DNA of 38,920 nucleotides. It comes from an uncultured Bacteroidales bacterium. GTDB lineage: Bacteria; Bacteroidota; Bacteroidia; Bacteroidales; FEN-979. The notes below the pieces were generated by a model that saw only the letters and a list, made by a program, of their open reading frames with translations, did no database searches and had not been told where the DNA came from. Of this stretch, positions 25,453-34,619 are shown piece by piece (position 1 is the first letter of the stretch; each line of letters begins with the position of its first letter). The position numbers were made by a program, and so were the translations under genes. Location: the NCBI GenBank assembly GCA_903885595.1, contig CAISJJ010000027.1:1-38920 (forward strand), in the 5' to 3' direction.

Positions 25453-26673
25453 ATGAAGAACTTTATTTTCAGCTTTCAAGCCTTGTTGATTTCCCTGTTT
25501 GTTTCAGCACAGCCAATTCCGGAAAAGCTTAAGGAAGATCCTGCCAGTCGTCAAGTGAACGGTGTCCTGGAAAAATGGCACCGTGATGCTGCCGAAGGCA
25601 ACCAGGCTGAATATATTGGCGCCATGACCAGCGACGGGGTATTCATCGGAACCGATGCAACCGAACGCTGGGCCACTGCTGATTTCAGCGCCTGGTGCAA
25701 GCCACATTTCGAAAGAAAAAAAACCTGGAATTTTAAGACGGTTAGCAGAAATATCGGCATCGCTGAAAACGGTCTCACTGCCTGGTTCGACGAGTTACTC
25801 GATACAAAAATGGGGGTTTGCCGGGGTTCGGGGGTTCTTGTAAAAACTAACGGGAAGTGGAAGATCGCCCAGTATATCCTCTCTGCAACCATTCCAAACG
25901 ACATCATGAAAAAGGTGACTGCGCTGAAGTCGGAGACAGACTCTGCTTTGATACTGAAGCGTATCTTCGACAAATATGGTCTTACAGGAACCATGCTGAT
26001 CCATGACCCCGAAACAAACAAAAACCATGGATATACTCCTGCCAGATGGGACAGCGGTTATCTCCCTGCTTCCACATTTAAAATTCCCCACTCGCTCATC
26101 GGGATGGAAACCGGCATGATTGATACCATTTATCTATTCAAATGGGATGGAAAAAAAAGAAGGCTCCCGCAATGGGACAAGGATCTCACGCTACGGGATG
26201 CCTTCCGGGTTTCGTGTGTTCCCTGTTACCAGGAGCTGGCACGAAAGATCGGACCTGAGCGGATGAAATCGTTCCTCACAAAAATGAGCTATCCGGGGAT
26301 GGATGTTCGGGCCGAAAACATCGACCTGTTCTGGCTGGAGGGAAATTCACGCATCACTCCAAGGCAGCAGGTTGAATTTCTGAAGCGTTTGTTTGAGGAA
26401 GATCTCCCACTGAAGAAATCTGTGATGCAGGCGATGAAAGAGATCATGGTTAATGAAACCACCCCTGAATACACCCTGAGCGGCAAAACCGGCTGGGCGG
26501 TCCGCAACGGGAACAACTACGGATGGTTCGTGGGGTGGATTGAAACAAAAGGCAAAGTGTATTTTATCGCGACCCTTGTGGAGCCCAAAAACCAGGAAAT
26601 GGTTGATGATTTTGCCATGGCCAGGAAGACGGTGACGATGGAGGTGATGAGATTCATGGGAATTATTAAATAG
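25453..26673 (+). CDS. NTF2-like domain fused to a class D beta-lactamase-like domain
   Basis: This 406-residue protein has a signal peptide (to about residue 19, LFVSAQ), so it is probably periplasmic. Residues about 25-150 look like an NTF2/SnoaL-type domain (VNGVLEKWHRDAAEGNQA, then SDGVFIGTDATERW and GSGVLVKTNGKWKIAQY). The rest matches class D (OXA) beta-lactamases: STFK with Ser207 and Lys210, SCV at 254-256, then CYQELARKIG, FWLEGNSRITPRQQVEFL, KTG at 345-347 and YGWFVGW. The YGN motif is altered: the matching stretch reads SYPGMD. Catalytic Ser and Lys are kept, so activity on some beta-lactam or related ester or amide is plausible but unproven. Confidence 0.88.
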   Translation: MKNFIFSFQALLISLFVSAQPIPEKLKEDPASRQVNGVLEKWHRDAAEGNQAEYIGAMTSDGVFIGTDATERWATADFSAWCKPHFERKKTWNFKTVSRNIGIAENGLTAWFDELLDTKMGVCRGSGVLVKTNGKWKIAQYILSATIPNDIMKKVTALKSETDSALILKRIFDKYGLTGTMLIHDPETNKNHGYTPARWDSGYLPASTFKIPHSLIGMETGMIDTIYLFKWDGKKRRLPQWDKDLTLRDAFRVSCVPCYQELARKIGPERMKSFLTKMSYPGMDVRAENIDLFWLEGNSRITPRQQVEFLKRLFEEDLPLKKSVMQAMKEIMVNETTPEYTLSGKTGWAVRNGNNYGWFVGWIETKGKVYFIATLVEPKNQEMVDDFAMARKTVTMEVMRFMGIIK

Positions 26674-26712
26674 CGAGGTGGCGAGGTGGCGAAGTGGCGA
26701 AATAGCGAGATT
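26673..26712. repeat. Octanucleotide array, five units, starting in the stop codon
   Basis: Bases 26673-26712 are five 8-mers: GCGAGGTG twice, GCGAAGTG, GCGAAATA and GCGAGATT. The first unit begins at the last base of the beta-lactamase-like gene's TAG stop codon. Confidence 0.75.
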
Positions 26713-26713
26713 C

Positions 26714-26730
26714 TGGCCCCGTAGGGGCCA
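26714..26730. terminator. 7-bp hairpin in a dispersed-type intergenic element
   Basis: TGGCCCC at 26714-26720 pairs with GGGGCCA at 26724-26730 around a 3-nt loop, and TATTTTGG follows. It could terminate the beta-lactamase-like gene. The following ~60 bases, with ACGCACCC and GTGCCGTAGGTACG, resemble an intergenic repeat common in this group (recalled, not searched). Confidence 0.5.
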
Positions 26731-26870
26731 TATTTTGGTAGCACGCCGGCAATCAACGCACCCTTCGTGCCGTAGGTACGCAATAATAAAAGGTAGTCAT
26801 CCGCAAGGAAAATATCGTATATGAAAAATGTTAATCATGTATTGAGTTCCTGTATGAACCGCAATCTGAA

Positions 26871-26878
26871 TATCTTTA
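26871..26878 (+). promoter_or_regulatory. Putative -7 box for the 26900 gene
   Basis: TATCTTTA, one base off TAnnTTTG, 22 nt before the ATG at 26900. Confidence 0.35.
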
Positions 26879-26899
26879 TATTGTTCATTTAGAAGATCA

Positions 26900-27175
26900 A
26901 TGGGAATCGTCGTTTTCTTTGCCTCGCAATCACCCACAGATTATCAGCAAAAAGAATTCAATTTTCAGGAGTTGCTTGAATTCGCTTACATCTTTCAGTG
27001 CGAGGGGGTTTCAGCGACTGCAATTCAAGATGTTTTAGGTTGCAGTTCAAGAACGGCAAAAGACTTACAAACCGAGGTGGCACGGCTTGAGCCGTTTCAA
27101 GTCATCAGTCGCAGTTCTGAGAAAACTGAAGAGTTTATCAAGTTTGTTGCGGAACCATTTTATAAAAATTATTAA
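26900..27175 (+). CDS. Small protein of unknown function, possible helix-turn-helix
   Basis: This 91-residue protein is not recognised. A central stretch, [20 protein letters not shown], has the spacing of a helix-turn-helix (a helix, a Gly turn, then a recognition-like helix). The protein is mixed in charge and has no signal peptide or membrane segment. It lies 23 nt upstream of the DUF1186/SEC-C gene on the same strand, so the two are probably co-transcribed. It might be a small DNA-binding regulator, but this is a guess from pattern alone. Confidence 0.6.
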   Translation: MGIVVFFASQSPTDYQQKEFNFQELLEFAYIFQCEGVSATAIQDVLGCSSRTAKDLQTEVARLEPFQVISRSSEKTEEFIKFVAEPFYKNY

Positions 27176-27198
27176 GGAACTTCATAAATAAAAAAAGA

Positions 27199-28884
27199 AT
27201 GAATCCATCATCTTCAGACAAAGCTCCCATCAAATTTCTGGGACAGTACTTCGCAATCAAATCAGCCAATTTTTACAGCTATCCTGTTGAATTGCAGAAA
27301 GAAATACTTGAAACCGAAAACAGGATCCTGAAAAAAAAGGCAAACACTACTGTACTTGAACGACTGGTTGAATCCAATCCGGAAATTCCCGAGTATAAAG
27401 TTTTACTTTTTCTGCTTTATGACAACATGGGATTGCGAGGGAAATCGTTCGAAACAGCCCGGCAGACTGTAAATGAACATCCCGGCTACCTTGCTGCCAG
27501 GTGCTATCTTGGGATGCATTTTGTTCTAAAGGATGAGGGTGAGAATGCGCTGCATTTGTTCAACGGGTTTACCGATCTAAGTGAATTATTTCCCGAAAGG
27601 ACAGAATTTCTTCCGACTGAAGAAGACGATTACCATTTCATGGGAATCGTCTATTTTGCCTCCATCAGCAACATCCCACAAGCAGCCACACGGCTGAAGG
27701 CCATAAAAACCAGGAATCCTGATTATCTTTTACTCAACCTGGCTGAGACAATCGTTGATCATGCCCGCATGAACCGTAACATGAAATTGTTTGAGGAATG
27801 GGAACCCAAGCGTCGTAAGGTAGAATATGCCGATCGAAGTCTGCCGCAATTGACAACTGCACCAACTTTCGAGCTCCCTGAAATTGAAATGTTATATGAT
27901 AGTGACTTAACACTGATTCCTGAGGAAATTACCAGCCTGTTAACCTTACCCCACGACATGTTTATCCGCGATCTGGAAAAGATGATCATTGATGCGCGGC
28001 AACGGTATCAGTATTTTTTTTATGAAGATGATACTCAGGAATTTCCAGACCCGGTCAGCGCCCGTTTTCTGATCCATGCAGTGTTGTTCCTGACGGAATG
28101 CAGGTCTGAAAGCAGTCTTCCTGTGATTATGGGTTTGCTTGAAGAAGATGAAACATTTTACTTTGACTGGTTTGACGAATATTTTGATGAATGCATGGTT
28201 CCGGCTATTTATCAGTTGGGGCAGCATCAGCTTGAAACGTTGAAAAAATTCATGTTCATTCCCAATCTGTCGCTTTTTCCAAGAGATGCAGTTTCTGACG
28301 CAGTTTCACACATTGCAATACATCAGCCTGAGCGGAGAGTCGAAGTTATCGGCTGGTTTGATGAGGTGTTTCATTATTTCATCGACCATCGTGAAGATGA
28401 CCAGATTATCGATACCGATTTGATTGGTTCAATGATGATTCAATGCTGCCGGATAAAAGCCATCGAATTGTCGGATACAATTAAAACCATGTTCGACCAC
28501 GATCTGGTATCCCTTGATTTTTCCGGTCCGTTTGAAGATGTGGAGGCAGATTTATCAGGTTCAATAAGCGACGAGGATATCCAACCCATTTTGACAATAT
28601 TCGAACAATACGATTATTTCAGGAGTGAAATGGAGGATCTGTTTGAAGATGACGGTGATGAAGAAGATGACAACTTTGAAGATGACGGTGTTTATTTAGA
28701 TGAGGACTTTGAAGCGTCTGACCCGTATGCCCTTCCTTTGCCGGAAAAAGGATTTGAAAGTTCAGTGCGATCATTCATTGATAAACCTCAAATGCCGGTA
28801 ACCGTCGCAAAAACACCCGGGCGTAATGATCCATGCCCTTGCGGCAGCGGGAAAAAATACAAACAATGCTGCCTGAATCCGTAA
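27199..28884 (+). CDS. DUF1186-like protein with C-terminal SEC-C zinc-binding motif
   Basis: This 561-residue cytoplasmic protein has three parts. Residues about 30-200 look TPR-like ([20 protein letters not shown], then [13 protein letters not shown]). Residues about 240-470 resemble DUF1186 ([18 protein letters not shown], then [13 protein letters not shown]). An acidic stretch ([14 protein letters not shown]) at about 490-505 precedes the C-terminal SEC-C motif [19 protein letters not shown], which binds zinc through three cysteines and a fourth ligand. SEC-C is found on SecA and on many stand-alone proteins. The role of this family is not established. It follows a small HTH-like gene by 23 nt. 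Confidence 0.82.
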   Translation: MNPSSSDKAPIKFLGQYFAIKSANFYSYPVELQKEILETENRILKKKANTTVLERLVESNPEIPEYKVLLFLLYDNMGLRGKSFETARQTVNEHPGYLAARCYLGMHFVLKDEGENALHLFNGFTDLSELFPERTEFLPTEEDDYHFMGIVYFASISNIPQAATRLKAIKTRNPDYLLLNLAETIVDHARMNRNMKLFEEWEPKRRKVEYADRSLPQLTTAPTFELPEIEMLYDSDLTLIPEEITSLLTLPHDMFIRDLEKMIIDARQRYQYFFYEDDTQEFPDPVSARFLIHAVLFLTECRSESSLPVIMGLLEEDETFYFDWFDEYFDECMVPAIYQLGQHQLETLKKFMFIPNLSLFPRDAVSDAVSHIAIHQPERRVEVIGWFDEVFHYFIDHREDDQIIDTDLIGSMMIQCCRIKAIELSDTIKTMFDHDLVSLDFSGPFEDVEADLSGSISDEDIQPILTIFEQYDYFRSEMEDLFEDDGDEEDDNFEDDGVYLDEDFEASDPYALPLPEKGFESSVRSFIDKPQMPVTVAKTPGRNDPCPCGSGKKYKQCCLNP

Positions 28885-28919
28885 TTCGGACACGCTTAGT
28901 TTTCGCTGTGAAGGGAATT

Positions 28920-28951
28920 TTTGAAATCGTCAGAAGAATTGATTATCTTTA
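28920..28951 (+). promoter_or_regulatory. Bacteroidota-type promoter with -33 TTTG and -7 box
   Basis: TTTG at 28920-28923, 20-nt spacer, then TATCTTTA at 28944-28951. This is one of only two promoters in the window with both elements at normal spacing. It leads into the kinase remnant at 28970. Confidence 0.6.
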
Positions 28952-28969
28952 TACCATCATAAATCTACG

Positions 28970-29652
28970 GTGAAGAAAAAAAACATTTTCCTTTTATTAT
29001 TACTCTGGATCATGTTTATTTCAGGTTCCTTCTTCGTAAACCTTTACTTCATATATGACAATAACAACCTGATCATCAAGGAGGCCTCCCGCTCATTTTT
29101 CCAGGAGATTCTGACAACACAGGCCTGGAATGCCTCTCATGGCGGAATATATGTCCCGGTAACCCACGTTGTCAGTCCTAATGAATATCTGGACGATCCC
29201 AAAAGAGATGTTGTTACTACCGACAGCACGCACCTGACCAAGGTGAATCCCGCTTTCATGACCAGACAGATTGCCGAGATTGCCAGGAAAAAAAATGAGG
29301 TACAGTATCATATCACAAGTCTGCCGCCATATTCCGGAACCTGATTGGCAATGCTCTGAAATTCACCCCGCGCGGGGGACATATTACGATTGCTGCCAGG
29401 AAATCAGTTGATCCTGATAACATAGAGATAAGAGTTACTGATGATGGGATCGGCATGTCGCCTGAAATCTGTCATGCCTTGATGACCTATGATTTTCAAA
29501 ATTCAGAGCCGGGAACGGAAAACGAATCAGGAACCGGCATCGGACTGACCCTATGCAAGGAGTTTATCGAAAGACACAACGGGGAATTCGCGATCGAAAG
29601 TGAACCCGGCAAGGGATCGTCATTTATTTTTACGTTGCCGGGGGGGGGGTAA
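28970..29652 (+). pseudogene. Histidine kinase remnant: sensor N-terminus and ATPase C-terminus without the middle
   Basis: The first frame starts with GTG at 28970 and encodes an N-terminal membrane segment and a Tll0287-like (DUF3365) sensor region: QAWNASHGGIYVPVT, NPAFMTRQIAEIA and HITSLPP. It then stops at the TGA at 29342. A second frame, open from about 29320 to 29652, reads straight into a kinase ATPase domain. Its N box is FRNLIGNALKFT, G1 VTDDGIGM and G2 GTGIGLTLCKEF, with the final GKGSSFIFTLP. The PAS, HAMP and HisKA dimerisation/phospho-His parts are absent. This is an internal deletion plus frameshift, so no working kinase is expected. The coding end has a run of ten G. An assembly error is the main alternative. 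Confidence 0.75.
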
Positions 29653-29740
29653 ACATCCTGAAAAAATAGCCAATTTTTCTTATTTTACAGGTAAATTCAG
29701 CCATCCTGTCTAATTGTTTTCATGCCCTTGATGAAACAAG

Positions 29741-29748
29741 TATATTTG
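29741..29748 (+). promoter_or_regulatory. Putative -7 box of the TonB-receptor-like gene
   Basis: TATATTTG, exact TAnnTTTG, 27 nt before the ATG at 29775. No -33 at normal spacing. Confidence 0.45.
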
Positions 29749-29774
29749 TTGCATAAACTCTACCAATAATCTTC

Positions 29775-32186
29775 ATGAACCGGATTGTCCTGCTTGCCCT
29801 GCTTTTTATCGCAACACCACTTTCCCTGTTTTCCCAGAATAAAGGTGCAGGCACTGTAAAAGGACAGGTGATTGATTCGGGAACCGATAACCCGGTGGAA
29901 TATGCCAACATCGTGCTGCGCGATACCATAATGCATTCGATGGTTAACGGCGTTGTATCCGACAGCAATGGATTTTTCAACATGAAAGATATTCCTTACG
30001 GCACCTTTTATATTGAGTACAGCTTTATCGGATATGAAAAGCAAAAAACCAAAACGTTTAGCATCAGCCGTAAAAATCCCGGGAAAGATCTCGGGGAAAT
30101 AGCCCTTGCCTCCTCTGCCATCAACATGAACGAGGTGACGGTTACCGGCGAGCGGAACATGATGATCAACCGCATTGACCGGAAAGTGTTCAATGTTCAG
30201 AAGGACATCCAGTCACAAACCGGAACGGTGACAGATATGCTCCAGACCATCCCATCGATCTCGGTAGATATTGACGGAAATATCAGTCTCCGCGGATCGG
30301 GAAGCGTTACCATCCTGATCAATGGGAGGCCCTCGGTGATGACCGGTTCCGCAAATCTTGAACAAATGCCTGCATCGCTGGTGGAGAAAATTGAGGTCAT
30401 TACCAATCCATCAGCCAAATACCGGCCCGACGGAACCGGCGGGATCATCAACATCATACTGAAAAAGGAGCGGAAAGCCGGGTTCAATACCATCCTCGGG
30501 GCTAATGCCGGGAACAACAGCCGCTTCAATACAAACCTCCAGCTCAATTACAATACCGGGAAGGTAAATCTTTTCGGAAGCTATGGTTTCAGACAGGACT
30601 ACCGGTTCCGCAGTGGTGAACTTAATTCCCAGACCATCGATACGATCAGCCATCAGTCGACATACCTTGAACAAACATCCTCGGGCAGTTCACGTTCCCT
30701 TTCGCACCTGGTGCAGCTGGGATCGGATTGGAGTATGGGGAAAAAGGATGCTGCAGGCATTTCGGGAACCTATAACTTTCGGGAGAATAAACGTTCAAAT
30801 ACCGATGAAAATCTTTATAAGGATAACGTGCTTCAGCCCAATGAACAATACACCCGCACGCTTAACGGCAAAGAGGGAGAACAAAGCGCCGGGGTCATCG
30901 CTTTCTATGAGCATGTTTTTAACCGGGAGAATGATCATATCTTCCGGGTTGACCTGGAATACCAACAGGAAACGGAAAAGGAAGATGATTATTGGGTGAA
31001 TGATTATACACTTCCGGCATACCCGCAAGGCCAGGATCATACCCAGGGAAACAATGGAAACAAGGAGCTCACCATTTCTGTCGATTATTCACGTCCATTA
31101 TGGGAAAATGCAAGTCTCGAAGGAGGCTATCAACAGATCGTGCAGATCAGCGACCAGGACCAGGTGGTTGATCACCTTGATCCCGAAACAGGAAAATGGT
31201 ACAACGATACCGCTGCGACCAACCATTTTTATTCGAACCAGACGGTTTATGCATTTTACGGAACCGTGACCGGCACCTGGAAGAAATTCACAGCCATGGC
31301 CGGATTGCGTGCCGAAGAAACCACCGTCGATCTGAATTTCATCACCCTCGACACCACCATAAAAAGTAACTATTTTGCACTCTATCCTACGGTTCACCTT
31401 GCAATTGCATCCGGGAAAAATGAATGGCAGCTGAATTACAGCCGCCGGGTCAATCGTCCCGACGGGGAAGACATGAACCCGGTCCCTGAATATCGCGATC
31501 CGCGGAATATTTATGTCGGCAATCCCAACCTGAAACCTGAGGACATCCATTCGCTCGAATTCGGGTATTGCTTCCGTCCCGAAAATTTCACATTTATTCC
31601 TACCCTCTTTTACCGGTATAAGATCAACGGGTTCACCAGGGTTACGACCAGCCTGAACGACAGTGTTCTGCAGACTACCATTGAAAACCTTGCAAAAGAT
31701 CAGTCGGCCGGGATCGACCTCAGCGGAAACTGGCAGGCAGGGAAAGTAATGAACCTCAATTTCAGCGCTTCGGGCTTTTACAGTGTGATCGATGCCTCAA
31801 ACATCGGCTACAGCAGCGACAAATCTACCTTTTCGTGGAATGCCAAGGCAAATGCATCATTCAACATCACAAAAACAACACTGTTCCAGGTTTTCGGACA
31901 ATACCGCTCGGAAGTTCTTACCCCGCAGGGGTATCGTTTACCTTCGTGGGTTGTAAACCTGGGTTTCAGGCAGGATCTATGGAAAAAGCGGATCTCATTG
32001 ATTGCCACCATTTCTGATCTGTTCAACTCCCAGACAAACAAAAGTACAGTAAATACGCCCGTTCTGATACAGGAATCGACGCGCCGCCGCGATGCACGTG
32101 TTATCTACCTCGGATTTGTGTTCAATTTCGGCACCAACGGGAAAAAAGTCAAAGAGGCGAAGTTCGAATTTGACAACGGGATGTAA
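29775..32186 (+). CDS. TonB-dependent-receptor-like outer-membrane barrel protein
   Basis: This 803-residue protein has a signal peptide (about 1-19, ending SLFSQ). A carboxypeptidase-regulatory-like beta-sandwich follows at about 26-105 (GTVKGQVIDSGTDNPVEYAN). A plug-like domain occupies about 115-235 (VTDMLQTIPSISVDIDGN, then GSVTILINGRP and YRPDGTGGIINI). The rest is an outer-membrane barrel, with the typical RRVNRPDGEDMNPVPEYRD and GNPNLKPEDIHSLEFGY. This is the OMP beta-barrel family rather than a classical SusC. The ligand is unknown. No SusD partner lies beside it. Confidence 0.92.
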   Translation: MNRIVLLALLFIATPLSLFSQNKGAGTVKGQVIDSGTDNPVEYANIVLRDTIMHSMVNGVVSDSNGFFNMKDIPYGTFYIEYSFIGYEKQKTKTFSISRKNPGKDLGEIALASSAINMNEVTVTGERNMMINRIDRKVFNVQKDIQSQTGTVTDMLQTIPSISVDIDGNISLRGSGSVTILINGRPSVMTGSANLEQMPASLVEKIEVITNPSAKYRPDGTGGIINIILKKERKAGFNTILGANAGNNSRFNTNLQLNYNTGKVNLFGSYGFRQDYRFRSGELNSQTIDTISHQSTYLEQTSSGSSRSLSHLVQLGSDWSMGKKDAAGISGTYNFRENKRSNTDENLYKDNVLQPNEQYTRTLNGKEGEQSAGVIAFYEHVFNRENDHIFRVDLEYQQETEKEDDYWVNDYTLPAYPQGQDHTQGNNGNKELTISVDYSRPLWENASLEGGYQQIVQISDQDQVVDHLDPETGKWYNDTAATNHFYSNQTVYAFYGTVTGTWKKFTAMAGLRAEETTVDLNFITLDTTIKSNYFALYPTVHLAIASGKNEWQLNYSRRVNRPDGEDMNPVPEYRDPRNIYVGNPNLKPEDIHSLEFGYCFRPENFTFIPTLFYRYKINGFTRVTTSLNDSVLQTTIENLAKDQSAGIDLSGNWQAGKVMNLNFSASGFYSVIDASNIGYSSDKSTFSWNAKANASFNITKTTLFQVFGQYRSEVLTPQGYRLPSWVVNLGFRQDLWKKRISLIATISDLFNSQTNKSTVNTPVLIQESTRRRDARVIYLGFVFNFGTNGKKVKEAKFEFDNGM

Positions 32187-32199
32187 CAGGGATTTGGGT

Positions 32200-32207
32200 T
32201 ATCTTTG
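32200..32207 (+). promoter_or_regulatory. Putative -7 box of uvrC
   Basis: TATCTTTG, exact TAnnTTTG, 50 nt before the ATG at 32257 and just after the stop codon of the upstream barrel gene. Confidence 0.45.
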
Positions 32208-32256
32208 CCTCTTTGCGCTTAAAAAGCAAGCAATTTCCTGAGACACCCTTATAATA

Positions 32257-34083
32257 ATGTCGAACTCGCTGAACAAATACTTCTCACATCTTGAATCCAT
32301 CGTGAAGAACCTGCCTCACAAGCCGGGGGTTTACCAGTATTTTGATGAAAGGGAAAGAATTATTTATGTTGGCAAAGCCAAAGACCTGAAGAAGCGCGTG
32401 AGCTCCTACTTTGCCAAGATCAACTCCATCAGCGGAAAGGTTCAGATGCTCGTACGCAAGATCGCCGACATCAAATACATTGTGGTGGAGACCGAACAGG
32501 ATGCCCTGCTGCTCGAAAATAACCTGATCAAAAAGTACCAGCCTCATTACAATGTAGCGCTCAAGGATGATAAAACCTTTCCCTGGATTTGCATAAAAAA
32601 TGAACCTTTTCCGCGGATTTTTCCTACCCGGCATGTAGTCCGCGACGGATCGACCTATTTCGGGCCCTATGCCAATGTGCGGCTCATGCACACGCTGCTT
32701 GAGTTAAGCCGTCAGTTGTATCCGCTGCGTAATTGCTCGCTGGCCCTGACCGACAGGAACATCCGGACAAAAAAATTCAGGGTCTGCCTTGAATATCATA
32801 TCGGGAACTGCAAAGGACCCTGCGAGGAACATCAAAGCCTGGAAGAGTACGATAAATCAATTGCAGCAATCAAAGAGATCATCAAGGGCAACATTACAAC
32901 CGTTGCAAAACAGCTCAGGGAACTGATGATGCATTACGCATCGGCCCAGGAATTCGAAAAGGCACATTTTGTTAAAGAAAAACTTGAATTGCTTGACAAA
33001 TACCAGAGTAAATCGACGGTAGTGAGCCCGACCATCAACAATGTAGATGTTTTTTCGATCGTATCGGCGGGGCCGCACGCGTACGTCAACTTCATGAAGG
33101 TAATGAATGGCGCCATCATCCAGGTTCATACCATCGAGATGGTCAAAAAACTTGATGAAAGTCCCGAAGAGTTGCTCTCGATTGCCATCACCGAGATCAG
33201 GCAGCGTTTTGAGAGTGTTTCACCGGAGATTATTGTGCCATTTCAGATGGATTATGAAATCCAGGGATTGAATTTCACCGTGCCGAAGATCGGGGATAAA
33301 AAGAAACTGCTGGAACTGTCGGAACGTAATGTGAAATATTACCAGCTTGAACGTGAAAAGCAGAAAGAACTTGTTGATCCCGAACATAAAACACGCCGTA
33401 TCCTCGACACCATGATGAAGGATCTCCGTATGACCGAATTTCCGTCGCATATCGAATGTTTCGACAACTCTAACATCCAGGGCGACAGTCCTGTGGCTGC
33501 AATGGTATGCTTTAAAAATGCCAAACCCGATAAAAGTGAGTATCGCCATTTCAACATTAAAACAGTAGAGGGGCCCAACGATTTTGCTTCGATGGAGGAG
33601 ATCATTTTTCGAAGATATAAGCGGCTGATGGACGAAGAAAAACCATTACCCCAGCTGATTATCGTCGACGGCGGGAAAGGCCAATTGAGCGCAGCGCTGA
33701 AAAGTTTGAATAAATTAGGGCTCTCAGGAAAAATGACAGTGATCGGGATTGCAAAGAAACTGGAGGAGATTTACTATCCCAATGATTCATTGCCGATGTA
33801 CCTCGATAAAAAATCAGAGACGCTCCGAATCATTCAGCAGATGCGCGACGAAGCACACCGGTTTGGGATCACGCACCATCGCCGCCGCCGTGAAAAAGCG
33901 ACGATGTCGCCCCAGTTGATGGAAATTCCGGGAATCGGGTTCTCGATAAACCAAAAACTGTTATGGAAATTCAAATCAGTAAAAAACATCAGGCTTGCTT
34001 CGCAGGAAGAGCTGCAGGACGTAATAGGAAAATCAAAAGCGAAAATCGTTTTTGAATACTTTCAGACAGTTTCCGATAACTGA
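32257..34083 (+). CDS. uvrC: UvrABC system protein C
   Basis: This 608-residue endonuclease makes both incisions around DNA damage in nucleotide excision repair, acting with UvrA and UvrB. The N-terminal GIY-YIG nuclease is seen as KPGVYQYFDERERIIYVGKA, then KKRVSSYF. The UVR motif that binds UvrB is at about 205-240. The RNase H-like nuclease has IECFDNSNIQGDSPVAAMV with its catalytic Asp, and IIVDGGKGQLSAA. The C-terminus has two HhH motifs, with MEIPGIGFSINQKLLWKF. The length is normal. It is a single gene with its own -7 box and is convergent with gcvH. Confidence 0.97.
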   Translation: MSNSLNKYFSHLESIVKNLPHKPGVYQYFDERERIIYVGKAKDLKKRVSSYFAKINSISGKVQMLVRKIADIKYIVVETEQDALLLENNLIKKYQPHYNVALKDDKTFPWICIKNEPFPRIFPTRHVVRDGSTYFGPYANVRLMHTLLELSRQLYPLRNCSLALTDRNIRTKKFRVCLEYHIGNCKGPCEEHQSLEEYDKSIAAIKEIIKGNITTVAKQLRELMMHYASAQEFEKAHFVKEKLELLDKYQSKSTVVSPTINNVDVFSIVSAGPHAYVNFMKVMNGAIIQVHTIEMVKKLDESPEELLSIAITEIRQRFESVSPEIIVPFQMDYEIQGLNFTVPKIGDKKKLLELSERNVKYYQLEREKQKELVDPEHKTRRILDTMMKDLRMTEFPSHIECFDNSNIQGDSPVAAMVCFKNAKPDKSEYRHFNIKTVEGPNDFASMEEIIFRRYKRLMDEEKPLPQLIIVDGGKGQLSAALKSLNKLGLSGKMTVIGIAKKLEEIYYPNDSLPMYLDKKSETLRIIQQMRDEAHRFGITHHRRRREKATMSPQLMEIPGIGFSINQKLLWKFKSVKNIRLASQEELQDVIGKSKAKIVFEYFQTVSDN

Positions 34084-34180
34084 CAGAAAGAGGAGGAAAA
34101 CCCAATCACCTAATCCCTGATAAATATTGCCCGTCACCTAAGAATACGTTAGCTGGCAGGTTTGGGATCCATGAATCAGA

Positions 34181-34561
34181 TTATGCCTGAATCAACGCCT
34201 GATATTGTTCAGGATCAAGAAGTTCGGCTAATTCATCCGGATTAGAAATTTTAATCTTAATCACCCATCCTTCGGTATAGGGGTCCTTGTTGATGGTTTC
34301 CGGTTTTGTGGTCAGTGCATCATTGAATTCCAGGATCTCTCCCGAAACCGGCATAAACATGTCGGAAACAGTTTTCACAGCTTCGATAGTACCAAATGAC
34401 TCATGCTTTCCCAGGGTTTCACCCACGGTTTCCACCTCCATAAAAACAATATCTCCCAACTCGTGCTGGGCAAAATCGGTAATGCCGATTAATGCATAAT
34501 CACCTTCAGGTTTCAGCCATTCATGGTCCTTTGTGTACTTCAGATTTGCAGGAACGTTCAT
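34181..34561 (-). CDS. gcvH: Glycine cleavage system H protein
   Basis: This 126-residue lipoyl carrier shuttles the aminomethyl group among the P, T and L proteins of glycine cleavage. The start MNVPANLKYTKDHEWLK and the lipoylated Lys63 in SFGTIEAVKTVSDM are typical. The other gcv genes are not in the window. It lies downstream of sprA on the same strand, separated by a 107-nt spacer with its own promoter (34587-34619). I recall sprA next to gcvH in other Bacteroidota. Confidence 0.97.
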   Translation of the reverse strand: MNVPANLKYTKDHEWLKPEGDYALIGITDFAQHELGDIVFMEVETVGETLGKHESFGTIEAVKTVSDMFMPVSGEILEFNDALTTKPETINKDPYTEGWVIKIKISNPDELAELLDPEQYQALIQA

Positions 34562-34586
34562 AGGTAGTTTGTGTTTAAGATTTTTT

Positions 34587-34619
34587 CAAAAATACATAAT
34601 TATTTTAAATAAATGCAAA
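34587..34619 (-). promoter_or_regulatory. gcvH promoter with -33 element inside a heptad repeat
   Basis: On the minus strand TTTG (34616-34619) is followed after 21 nt by TATTTTTG (34587-34594). The gcvH ATG is 26 nt further on. The -33 element falls within the first unit of the heptad array at 34612-34667. Confidence 0.6.

Noticed and set aside
30583..31550. ORFs of 138 and 150 codons within the TonB-receptor-like gene
   Set aside because: They are out-of-frame or antisense shadows of a well-supported 803-residue gene.
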